A program made the position numbers and the translations under genes. Of a stretch of DNA of 6,474 nucleotides, positions 1-5,339 are shown one piece after another. Origin of the DNA: Promethearchaeota archaeon (GTDB taxonomy: Archaea > Asgardarchaeota > Lokiarchaeia > Sigynarchaeales > SOKP01); NCBI GenBank assembly GCA_016839905.1, contig JAEOTJ010000374.1:1-6474 (forward strand), in the 5' to 3' direction. Numbering within the stretch: position 1 is the stretch's first letter; every line of letters starts with the position of its first letter. Below the pieces are notes generated by a model, which did no database searches, was not told the DNA's origin, and was given only the letters and a program-made list of their open reading frames with translations.

Positions 1-180
1 TCAATTGTAAGAATTGTGTATCAATTATTTATTTTTTTAGGTTTTTTATGAATTAATGTCTAGTTTTAAAAACTCAAATTTGTATAATATTTAGATATTA
101 TCTTCGTTTAATTATGTTAATTAAAACTAATTCTTATAAATAAGGATATAATAATTTCGAAATAATTATATATACTATCG
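1..180. other. Intergenic leader region, no gene seen
   Basis: Very AT-rich sequence with no convincing coding frame. It contains short repeats of TCAATT and oligo-T near 30-50, which could terminate a gene upstream of the window, and the probable promoter of the gene starting at 181. Nothing else is supported here. Confidence 0.5.
134..142 (+). promoter_or_regulatory. Candidate TATA box for the longin-like/wHTH gene
   Basis: TTATAAATA lies with its centre about 43 bases upstream of the GTG start. With the usual archaeal TATA-to-start-site spacing of about 26 bases, transcription would begin near 164 and leave a leader of about 17 bases. In such AT-rich DNA other TATA-like stretches exist, for example at 166-174, so this is a weak call. 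Confidence 0.3.
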
Positions 181-819
181 GTGAATTTTATTCCAGAAGG
201 GATTTTTCTAATTAAATGGGACGAGATCCTTGGAGGATCCGTATATAAAAGATATCCTGAAGATTTAGAAATTCCCGAGCCAGTAGTTCAACAAATCCAA
301 ATATCTCATGATTTTGTAGAATCTAAGATTACAATTCAAGAAAAAAATTGGAATTCCATTTCATATTATAATGAAAAACAAAATATAATTACCGTATTAA
401 TTTTAGATAAATATGCCGATAGTTCAGACTATTTTGAGTTGATAGAGGATTTTAATAGTAAGTTAGACGCATCTCTAAACGATGCTCAATTAGATGAATA
501 TTTAAAAATAATTGTTGAAACGGATGTTTTTAGAACAAGAGACGAAGTAATTTCAAAATTAAGCAATGAAGTTGCTCAATTAAAAATGTGGGAGTATGAT
601 GTAAAAACTAGGATTATGTATATTCTTAAATCTAAATTTTTTGATGTTAAAAGTAAATTATTATTCTTATTTCTTGTAAATAACTATCAGAGTTTTAATG
701 AAATTAAAAGCAATATTAAAGCAAGTGATAAATGGTTAGAGACCATTATTCAAAAGCTTATGAAAAGGAAAATTCTTGGTTTTAATAAAGAAAAAAATGC
801 TTATTTTTTAATAATATAG
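181..819 (+). CDS. Probable longin-like domain protein with C-terminal winged helix
   Basis: The protein has 212 residues and no exact family was recognised. Residues 6-96 follow a longin-like order judged by eye: two strands (GIFLIKWDE, then GSVYKRYPE), an amphipathic helix (PEPVVQQIQISHDF), three strands (about 48-79) and a helix (about 83-97). Residues 100-150 look helical. Residues 154-212 fit a winged helix: helix at 156-168, short helix SFNEIKSNIK, recognition-like helix at 182-198, then a wing ending in YFLII. There is no signal peptide, membrane segment or cysteine. Longin and roadblock domains are platforms that bind small GTPases, and Asgard genomes are rich in both; a GTPase-adaptor role is inference. 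The GTG at 181 is the only plausible start after an in-frame TAA at 163, and there is no Shine-Dalgarno. The gene stands alone, 107 bp before the next. A longin-like start joined to a DNA-binding-type fold could also mean a regulator. Confidence 0.72.
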   Translation: MNFIPEGIFLIKWDEILGGSVYKRYPEDLEIPEPVVQQIQISHDFVESKITIQEKNWNSISYYNEKQNIITVLILDKYADSSDYFELIEDFNSKLDASLNDAQLDEYLKIIVETDVFRTRDEVISKLSNEVAQLKMWEYDVKTRIMYILKSKFFDVKSKLLFLFLVNNYQSFNEIKSNIKASDKWLETIIQKLMKRKILGFNKEKNAYFLII

Positions 820-877
820 AAGAAGACACAATTTAATAGTTATAAGTACATTCTTAAGATGTCTTTTCTATATTCTA

Positions 878-885
878 TTTATAGA
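878..885 (+). promoter_or_regulatory. Candidate TATA box for the aminotransferase-acylphosphatase unit
   Basis: TTTATAGA sits about 46 bases before the ATG at 927, predicting a start site near 907 and a leader of about 20 bases. A second candidate, GATATTTTATC (887-897), would give an almost leaderless message. TTATAAAAA at 903-911 is too close to the ATG to serve. The pyrimidine-rich stretch 859-880 just upstream may also terminate the preceding gene. Confidence 0.3.
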
Positions 886-926
886 TGATATTTTATCTTA
901 AGTTATAAAAAGTTAGAGAATTAAAA

Positions 927-2060
927 ATGGATATTTCTGAGGAAGAAAAACAAGCAGTAATGAGAGTATTGGAGTCTCGAATGTTAACATTACTACATGG
1001 AGAGGAAGTTAAAAAATTTGAAACTGAATTTGCAGAATACATAGGGGTAAAACACGCTATTGGAGTGAATTCGGGAACAGCAGCCCTGCATATGGCTGTA
1101 GCAGCCTTAAATATTGGTCCTGGTGATGAGGTGATTGTTTCACCCTTTACATTTATCGCTACTGCAAGTTCAGTTTTACATCATAATGCCATACCAATCT
1201 TTGCTGATATTGATAGTAAAGCATATACTTTAGATCCAGATTCTGTAAGAGAGAAAATTACTAAAAAAACAAAAGCAATAATTCCTGTACATTTAGCAGG
1301 GATTGCCACTAATATGGACGTCCTTTTGGATGTTGCTGAAGATAATGACCTATTTATCATAGAAGATGCTTGTCAATCTCACGGTACGAAATATAATGGT
1401 AAAATGGTAGGTTCAATAGGAAATATAGGAACTTTTAGTTTTTATCCCGGTAAAAACATGACTACTGGTGAGGGAGGGATGATAACTACTAATGATGATA
1501 ATATCGCAGAGCAATGTCGATTACTCCGGCATCATGGTGAACCCTCTTGGTATGTGTATAACCGTTTAGGATGGAATTATAGGATGACGGAAATTCAAGG
1601 TGCTATTGGAAGGATACAATTAAAAAAATTAGATGACTATATAAAGAAAAGAAATGAAAATGCTCAATATTTAACGGAAGCAGTTGAGAATATCAAGGGA
1701 ATTGATGCCCCTTTTGTTCCTAAATATTGTGAACCTGCGTTTAATTATTGGATTGGGAGAATCCATCCAGAAATTCTTGGTCTTGATAAGCAACAGTTTA
1801 TTGAAAAATTTCCTAAGAGTAAAATTCTATATCCAAAACCTCTCTATAAAACAGAATTATTTCAACAAAAATTAGCTTATCCAAAAGAATGTCCATGGTC
1901 ATGTTCTTTTTATGGTAAAGAGATTGACTATACTCAAATCAATCTACCAGTTGTAGAAAAAACAACCAAAGAAATCTTTGCTTTAGATGTTTATCCTGAG
2001 TTAAATAGGGAAGTTCTTGATGATAATATCAATATCATGAAAAAAATAGCACAAAAATGA
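927..2060 (+). CDS. DegT/DnrJ/EryC1/StrS-family PLP-dependent aminotransferase
   Basis: This 377-residue fold-type I PLP enzyme belongs to the family that transaminates keto-sugars bound to nucleotides, supplying amino sugars for surface glycans. Substrate cannot be read from sequence. Motifs seen in order: GVNSGTAAL (46-54) for phosphate binding; PVHLAG (120-125); IIEDACQSHG (144-153), with Asp147 facing the pyridine nitrogen; SFYPGKNMTTGEGG (171-184), with Lys176 as the PLP Schiff-base lysine; and GWNYRMTEIQGAIG (215-228), the family signature. The C-terminal lobe keeps YPKPLY and has a CPWSC motif (322-326). Length is normal, but the protein starts directly at MDISEEE. Relatives usually carry about eight more residues there, ending in a proline; an in-frame TAA at 906 and no earlier start codon rule out an extension. 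The acylphosphatase gene follows 27 bp later on the same strand, suggesting co-transcription. No Shine-Dalgarno is visible. The family call is firm; the pathway is unknown. Confidence 0.95.
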   Translation: MDISEEEKQAVMRVLESRMLTLLHGEEVKKFETEFAEYIGVKHAIGVNSGTAALHMAVAALNIGPGDEVIVSPFTFIATASSVLHHNAIPIFADIDSKAYTLDPDSVREKITKKTKAIIPVHLAGIATNMDVLLDVAEDNDLFIIEDACQSHGTKYNGKMVGSIGNIGTFSFYPGKNMTTGEGGMITTNDDNIAEQCRLLRHHGEPSWYVYNRLGWNYRMTEIQGAIGRIQLKKLDDYIKKRNENAQYLTEAVENIKGIDAPFVPKYCEPAFNYWIGRIHPEILGLDKQQFIEKFPKSKILYPKPLYKTELFQQKLAYPKECPWSCSFYGKEIDYTQINLPVVEKTTKEIFALDVYPELNREVLDDNINIMKKIAQK

Positions 2061-2087
2061 TAACCTTTATAGTTAAATGATTTATTT

Positions 2088-2360
2088 ATGAAGAAGATTA
2101 AGATTAAAGTCTTTGGTCGTGTTCAAGGAGTTTTTTTCCGATATACTACTAGAAAAATCGCAAGAAAATTAGGTTTAACGGGATACGTTAAAAATATGCC
2201 AGATGATACCGTATATATTGAAGCTGAAGGTCCAAAAGACAAGTTGGATGAGTTATTAAAATTCTCAAAAAAAGGTCCTAAAGATGCAATTGTAAAACAT
2301 GTTGATCATGAATTCACGGAACCAGAAAATAAATTTAAAGGTTTTAATCATCATTTTTAA
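2088..2360 (+). CDS. acyP: Acylphosphatase
   Basis: This is a 90-residue protein, the usual size for this ferredoxin-like alpha/beta fold, which hydrolyses the carboxyl-phosphate bond of acyl phosphates in the cytosol. The first signature, FGRVQGVFFRYTTRKIA (9-25), contains catalytic Arg18. The second, GYVKNMPDDTVYIEAEG (32-48), contains catalytic Asn36. Within that second motif the usual glycine after NxPD is Asp40, a mild departure in a turn; both catalytic residues are intact. The C-terminal strand FKGFNHHF matches the closing strand of the family. The protein is rich in lysine. The gene lies 27 bp behind the aminotransferase on the same strand and is probably cotranscribed, with no evident functional link. 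No Shine-Dalgarno precedes the ATG. Confidence 0.95.
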   Translation: MKKIKIKVFGRVQGVFFRYTTRKIARKLGLTGYVKNMPDDTVYIEAEGPKDKLDELLKFSKKGPKDAIVKHVDHEFTEPENKFKGFNHHF

Positions 2361-2405
2361 GGATTAATATATTGATTAAATAGAAATTAAAATATTATAT
2401 AACAA

Positions 2406-2420
2406 ATCATTTGTAATGAT
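2406..2420. repeat. Short inverted repeat between convergent genes
   Basis: ATCATT and AATGAT form perfect 6-bp arms around a TGT loop, 46 bases after the acylphosphatase stop. It may be a 3' hairpin of that message. The arms are short and AT-rich, so chance is possible. Confidence 0.3.
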
Positions 2421-2459
2421 CATATCATAACAATATTCCACCAAGATAATAAAGAGATC

Positions 2460-2481
2460 CTATGGAGCTGATCTTCCATAG
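2460..2481 (-). terminator. Hairpin downstream of the crotonase gene
   Basis: CTATGGA (2460-2466) and TCCATAG (2475-2481) form perfect 7-bp arms around an 8-base loop. The hairpin begins 13 bases beyond the crotonase stop on the minus strand and is followed on that strand by a T-rich stretch (TCTTTATTATCTT). This could be a 3'-end or stability hairpin. Archaeal termination mainly needs U-tracts, so the role is inferred. The same bases would be coding if the crotonase reading frame shifts at its end. Confidence 0.4.
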
Positions 2482-2493
2482 TAATTCGCTAAC

Positions 2494-3231
2494 TTATCTC
2501 TTAAATCTCCATAATCGATTCATCTGACCGTAGTAGTCGAATAAAGCATCAACACCTTGAATTTTAAGGGCAGTATTGAGACTTATTTTATTATGTAGAA
2601 TCCCTTCAGTAGGTATCTTGGCAATCTCTGCGGCCAGTTTGTTAACTTCTTCTTCAAGTTTCTCTCGAGGAACACTTATACTCACAAGTCCCATTCGTTC
2701 AGCTTCTTTTCCAGTTATTCTTCGACCGCTCATTAAAAGATAACGTGCTTTTTTGACTCCTAGATAAAGTTGCCACAAAGGCATGCTTTGTGACCCTCCC
2801 CATAACATGGCAGGATGTCCTAATATTGCATCTTCAGCTGCTACTGAGATATCGCAGAGAAGCTGTAAGTAACATCCGGCATCAGTACAATTACCATGAA
2901 TTTGAGCTATAGTTGGTTTTGGAAAGTTGAATATACGTGGATATTTAGCATATATTTTTTTATTTAATATTTCGTAGGAATTTTTATATTTCCAACCTCC
3001 CTCTGGCGTTGTCAAATAGTAAGATCCCTTGAGATCAAAACCTGAGCAAAAACTTTTACCTGCACCCTTTAACACTATTACATTTACCTTATCATCTGCT
3101 TCAGCATGGTCAAAAACGGCGTCTATTTCATCAAGTAGCTGATAATCCAAAGCATTATGCTTTTCAGGTCTGTTCAGGGTGATATATCCGATTTTCTTTT
3201 TTGATTCATAAATAACAGTTTCAAATTCCAT
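2494..3231 (-). CDS. Crotonase-fold (enoyl-CoA hydratase/isomerase-like) protein lacking catalytic glutamates
   Basis: This 245-residue protein is of the crotonase superfamily, whose members stabilise CoA-thioester enolates. The N-terminal fold signature YITLNRPEKHNAL (16-28) is present, as is the first oxyanion-hole loop KSFCSGFDLKG (59-69). The second loop, IAQIHGNCTDAGC (108-120), reads D-A-G where the family usually has G-G-G. The two glutamates that act in enoyl-CoA hydratase (Glu144 and Glu164 of the rat enzyme, in GGGCE and GQPE) align with Tyr121 and Ala141, so ordinary hydratase chemistry is unlikely. Another member reaction, such as an isomerase, decarboxylase or lyase, is possible, as is loss of activity. 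GRRITGKEAERMGLV (169-183) is typical of the superfamily. It is slightly shorter than the usual 255-265 residues, ending in WRFKR. AAAGGTGAT three bases before ATG supports this start. It faces the acylphosphatase gene convergently and diverges from the 117-residue ORF. Confidence 0.9.
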   Translation of the reverse strand: MEFETVIYESKKKIGYITLNRPEKHNALDYQLLDEIDAVFDHAEADDKVNVIVLKGAGKSFCSGFDLKGSYYLTTPEGGWKYKNSYEILNKKIYAKYPRIFNFPKPTIAQIHGNCTDAGCYLQLLCDISVAAEDAILGHPAMLWGGSQSMPLWQLYLGVKKARYLLMSGRRITGKEAERMGLVSISVPREKLEEEVNKLAAEIAKIPTEGILHNKISLNTALKIQGVDALFDYYGQMNRLWRFKR

Positions 3232-3234
3232 TTT

Positions 3235-3244
3235 ATCACCTTTT
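3235..3244 (-). promoter_or_regulatory. Shine-Dalgarno of the crotonase gene
   Basis: On the minus strand AAAAGGTGAT precedes the ATG by three bases. GGTGAT is complementary to the conserved 3' end of archaeal 16S rRNA and, in that register, sits at normal spacing. It fixes the start at 3231 and implies a leadered mRNA, unlike the other genes here. Confidence 0.6.
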
Positions 3245-3385
3245 ATTATTTTTATTTATTAACTAAATTTATCTCTCAAAATATTTAAAAATTTAATATC
3301 TAAAAAGAATCAATATATACTATCAAGTTCATTACACATACTTATACTACTGGAAAAAAGTAAGCATCAAAGTAACTATATAGTG

Positions 3386-3413
3386 TTATGACAGTGATAC
3401 ATCATTGTCATAA
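3386..3413. promoter_or_regulatory. 28-bp near-perfect palindrome, probable operator
   Basis: The left arm TTATGACAGTGAT (3386-3398) and right arm ATCATTGTCATAA (3401-3413) match as reverse complements with one mismatch (G3394 against T3405), around a central AC. The site is 53 bp before the ATG of the 117-residue ORF, just upstream of its candidate TATA box, and about 155 bp before the crotonase start. Its size and position fit a dimeric winged-helix or TetR-type regulator. It could also form an RNA stem if transcribed, but the 2-base centre leaves almost no loop, which favours a DNA site. Confidence 0.6.
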
Positions 3414-3465
3414 TAATATTCCCATAATACTTTATTTCAAAATCAAGTCTATTTTTTTTTAATTT

Positions 3466-3819
3466 ATGGCAACATTACTTAAGCGGAACCATTTTTTCCA
3501 AGTCTTTCAAGCGATTAATCAAAATAAAATTAAGTTCCAAGGACCCTTGATTTTAAAAATGTATGGTACGCTGAATAAATTGAATTTATATAATGAAAAT
3601 AGATATATATTATGTAATTTCATTGATCAAAATAGCGATATCTTGAATATTTCTGAAGATATATACATTACTAATAATAATAAAACCTTAAATCAATTAT
3701 TTCTTTTAGCTTATAACAAAGCCAAGGAATCCAAATTATTAAATGCGCTTTATGAGGAATACTTTACTTCTATTAATGCAATTAGTAGAAAAAAGGAATT
3801 CATAGATATAGGATTTTAA
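3466..3819 (+). CDS. Hypothetical protein, 117 residues
   Basis: No family was recognised. The product is small, rich in Asn, Lys, Ile and Leu, with one cysteine (Cys50), no signal peptide and no membrane segment. Residues 10-18 and 74-104 look helical, while 22-34 and 46-52 look like strands (KIKFQGPLILKMYG, RYILCNFI), so a compact alpha/beta fold is possible. The ATG follows a run of nine T and has no Shine-Dalgarno; a TATA-like TTTATTT (3431-3437) would give a leader of only a few bases. The 28-bp palindrome lies directly upstream and may control it. The gene ends convergently on TBP-1, overlapping by four bases that give TAA on each strand. The uninterrupted frame and its own promoter-like region argue for a real gene, but in AT-rich DNA a chance frame cannot be excluded. 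Confidence 0.6.
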   Translation: MATLLKRNHFFQVFQAINQNKIKFQGPLILKMYGTLNKLNLYNENRYILCNFIDQNSDILNISEDIYITNNNKTLNQLFLLAYNKAKESKLLNALYEEYFTSINAISRKKEFIDIGF

Positions 3820-4427
3820 AAAAAATCAAAATCACCATCATCATCAAGATCGGATGAAAAATCTTTATTTATTCCTAATTCTTTAATTCTAGAGTTTAAT
3901 AATAGAATTGCTTCACCTATTTTTTCTTCTTGTTTAGTACCTGTACAAACAATTCTTCCCGTGGAAAAGATTAAAAACACAGTTTTTGGATCTTGCATCC
4001 TGTAAATTAAACCAGGAAATACTTCAGGTTCATACATTGCATATTCCATTACGATAGCTGCTTTATTTAGATCAATATTGGTATGTAAATCGCCACTTGC
4101 TACAAAATTTTGTATTGTAATTTCAGGATTTACTACCTTAATTCCGGCTTTTCTAATATTTTTTACTACTTTATCAACAACCTTATCTGCATCTGCTGAC
4201 TTACGTAATCCTGTTACTACCATTTTTCCTGTGGAGAAAATTAATATCGTGGCACGGGGCTTTTCAATTCTCATTATAAGCCCTGGAAACCTTTCGGGGT
4301 TATATTCTACATCCGTATAATAGCGAGCAATCTGATTTAAATCAATCTTTTCAGTGATTTCAACCGTAACTGTTAAAACAACATTTTCAATATTAAAGTC
4401 TATTCCGGAGTTATCGTCGTTTGCCAT
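3816..4427 (-). CDS. tbp: TATA-box-binding protein, copy 1 (acidic C-terminal tail)
   Basis: This 203-residue general transcription factor bends promoter DNA and recruits TFB and RNA polymerase. It has the two-fold saddle: repeat 1 (about 13-103) and repeat 2 (about 104-190). The four intercalating phenylalanines are Phe47 and Phe137 (FPGL) and Phe64 and Phe154 (IFSTG). The paired DNA-contact asparagines are Asn15 and Asn107. The stirrup YEPEV (132-136) keeps the glutamates that contact TFB/TFIIB. The C terminus is an acidic tail, SSDLDDDGDFDFF, a feature common in archaeal TBPs. It is the downstream member of a tandem pair; the core (13-163) differs from copy 2 at 13 of 151 residues, whereas the last helix and both ends diverge. 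A 70-bp gap with a U-tract and TATA box separates them, so it probably has its own promoter. The last codons and stop lie in a run of eight T shared with the convergent gene. Confidence 0.97.
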   Translation of the reverse strand: MANDDNSGIDFNIENVVLTVTVEITEKIDLNQIARYYTDVEYNPERFPGLIMRIEKPRATILIFSTGKMVVTGLRKSADADKVVDKVVKNIRKAGIKVVNPEITIQNFVASGDLHTNIDLNKAAIVMEYAMYEPEVFPGLIYRMQDPKTVFLIFSTGRIVCTGTKQEEKIGEAILLLNSRIKELGINKDFSSDLDDDGDFDFF

Positions 4428-5069
4428 ATTAAAGATTTTTTAAAATAATTAAATATAAAATTCTACTAATTAAAAAAAATGAAAAAGTTAAATAGAATTA
4501 GATAAAAGTTATATCTTGATATTCGGAGTCTGCCATATCTTTTTTAGCAACACCTAATTCTCGTACTTCTTGATTTAATTTTATAACCGCATCTCTTACT
4601 ATTTCTTTTTGTTTAGCACCTGTACAAACAATTCTTCCTGTGGAAAAGATTAAAAACACAGTCTTCGGATCTTGCATCCTGTAAATTAAACCAGGAAATA
4701 CTTCAGGTTCATACATTGCATATTCCATTACGATAGCTGCCATATTTAGATCAATATTGGTATGTAAATCGCCACTTGCAACAATATTTTGTATTGTAAT
4801 TTCAGGATTTGCTACCTTAATTCCTGCTTTTCTAATATTTTTTACTACTTTTTCAACAACTTTATCTGCTTCCGTTGCCTTACGTAATCCTGTTACTACC
4901 ATCTTTCCTGTGGAGAAAATTAATATCGTGGCACGAGGTTTTTCAATTCTCATTACAAGCCCGGGGAACCTTTCGGGATTATATTCAACATCTGAATGCT
5001 TGCGAGCAATCTGATTTAAATCAATCTTTTCAGTGATTTCTACACAAACTGTTGCGACAACATTTTCTA
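3932..5069 (-). repeat. Tandem duplication of the TBP core
   Basis: Positions 3932-4390 and 4611-5069 align without gaps at a constant offset of 679, with about 37 mismatches in 459 positions by hand count. The longest identical stretch is 74 bases (3988-4061 against 4667-4740), covering the repeat-2 stirrup. Similarity stops abruptly on both sides, and the flanking coding ends and spacers are unrelated. This fits tandem duplication followed by divergence of the ends, or an old duplication whose core is kept alike by gene conversion. Confidence 0.9.
4428..4497 (-). promoter_or_regulatory. Spacer between the TBP genes: U-tract then TATA box
   Basis: Read on the minus strand, a run of eight T (4479-4472) comes about 19 bases after the TBP-2 stop and would serve as an archaeal U-tract terminator. 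It is followed by TTTTATATT (around 4452-4460), centred about 29 bases upstream of the TBP-1 ATG. Standard TATA spacing predicts transcription starting within a few bases of that ATG, a nearly leaderless message. This supports independent expression of the two TBPs. Confidence 0.5.
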
Positions 5070-5148
5070 TTTTATAATCTAATTCATTTTTAAAATTATT
5101 TTCTTTTTCTTCTTCCTCCTCCACATCATCAAATTTTTCTTCTACCAT
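4498..5148 (-). CDS. tbp: TATA-box-binding protein, copy 2 (acidic N-terminal extension)
   Basis: This 216-residue second TBP lies directly upstream of copy 1 in the direction of transcription. All contact residues are kept: Phe61, Phe78, Phe151 and Phe168, asparagines 29 and 121, and the TFB-binding stirrup YEPEV (146-150), so promoter binding and TFB recruitment should be intact. It begins with an acidic extension of about 25 residues (DDVEEEEEKENN at 7-18) not found in copy 1. It ends in KKDMADSEYQDITFI instead of an acidic tail. Differences from copy 1 include Lys-His-Ser (50-52) for Tyr-Tyr-Thr, and a different final helix (about 179-200). The extension could bind other proteins or reduce non-specific DNA contact; that is inference. 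Its leader region carries a short palindrome, and no Shine-Dalgarno is present. Archaea with several TBPs often use them for different promoter sets, so specialised roles are plausible here. Confidence 0.96.
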   Translation of the reverse strand: MVEEKFDDVEEEEEKENNFKNELDYKIENVVATVCVEITEKIDLNQIARKHSDVEYNPERFPGLVMRIEKPRATILIFSTGKMVVTGLRKATEADKVVEKVVKNIRKAGIKVANPEITIQNIVASGDLHTNIDLNMAAIVMEYAMYEPEVFPGLIYRMQDPKTVFLIFSTGRIVCTGAKQKEIVRDAVIKLNQEVRELGVAKKDMADSEYQDITFI

Positions 5149-5206
5149 TTTTACATCTAGGGGAGATAATTATGATTTTTCAATTCATTTTAAAACAAGA
5201 ATGGGT

Positions 5207-5219
5207 CCAATATTATTGG
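5207..5219. promoter_or_regulatory. Palindrome CCAATA-T-TATTGG near the TBP-2 start site
   Basis: Perfect 6-bp arms flank a single central T, 59-71 bases before the TBP-2 ATG. From either TATA candidate (centres near 5227 or 5243) the predicted start site falls at about 5201-5217, so the palindrome would lie between TATA and start site or on the start site. That is a typical place for an archaeal repressor to bind. The regulator is unknown. Confidence 0.4.
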
Positions 5220-5318
5220 TATTTAAATATATCTTCCTTTATAAATGTAATATATTTTAAAAATGATCGTGCCTAAAGTCCTCACAATTTGGTAGTTATA
5301 TTATAAAAATTAAAATTC

Positions 5319-5339
5319 AAAAAAAAAAATGTAAAAAAA
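5319..5339 (-). terminator. U-tract terminator of the GTPase gene
   Basis: On the minus strand a run of seven T (5339-5333) is followed closely by a run of eleven T (5329-5319), about 70-90 bases beyond the GTPase stop codon. Oligo-U tracts are the main signal for archaeal intrinsic termination. They suggest the GTPase and TBP-2 are separate transcripts. Confidence 0.55.

Larger units (their letters stand above)
3232..3465. other. Divergent intergenic region with a large palindrome
   Basis: This 234-bp region carries the promoters of two divergent genes. Near the crotonase it is nearly pure A/T (3241-3320), so its TATA box cannot be fixed; AATATTTAAAA around 3280-3290 is one option. It then holds the 28-bp palindrome at 3386-3413. 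Near the right-hand gene there is a TATA-like TTTATTT (3431-3437) and a run of nine T (3452-3460) six bases before the ATG. No small gene was seen. Confidence 0.5.

Noticed and set aside
852..902. Repeated TCTTAAG (852-858 and 896-902) upstream of the aminotransferase
   Set aside because: Each is short and A/T-rich, and CTTAAG is self-palindromic; two copies 44 bases apart are easily chance.
1684..1875. 63-residue ORF in another frame of the aminotransferase
   Set aside because: It lies wholly within the coding sequence of a clear PLP enzyme and has no recognisable features.
3452..3460. Run of nine T as a plus-strand terminator
   Set aside because: No gene ends upstream on the plus strand within the region, and the run lies just before an ATG at the predicted start site, so it is more likely an initiator or leader sequence.
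4078..4320. 80-residue plus-strand ORF inside TBP-1
   Set aside because: It is antisense to a firmly identified gene. A near copy occurs at 4757-5014 inside TBP-2 only because the TBP cores are duplicated, so its apparent conservation is a by-product.
4757..5014. 85-residue plus-strand ORF inside TBP-2
   Set aside because: Shadow of the TBP coding strand. It resembles the ORF at 4078-4320 for the same reason and has no promoter or start signal of its own.
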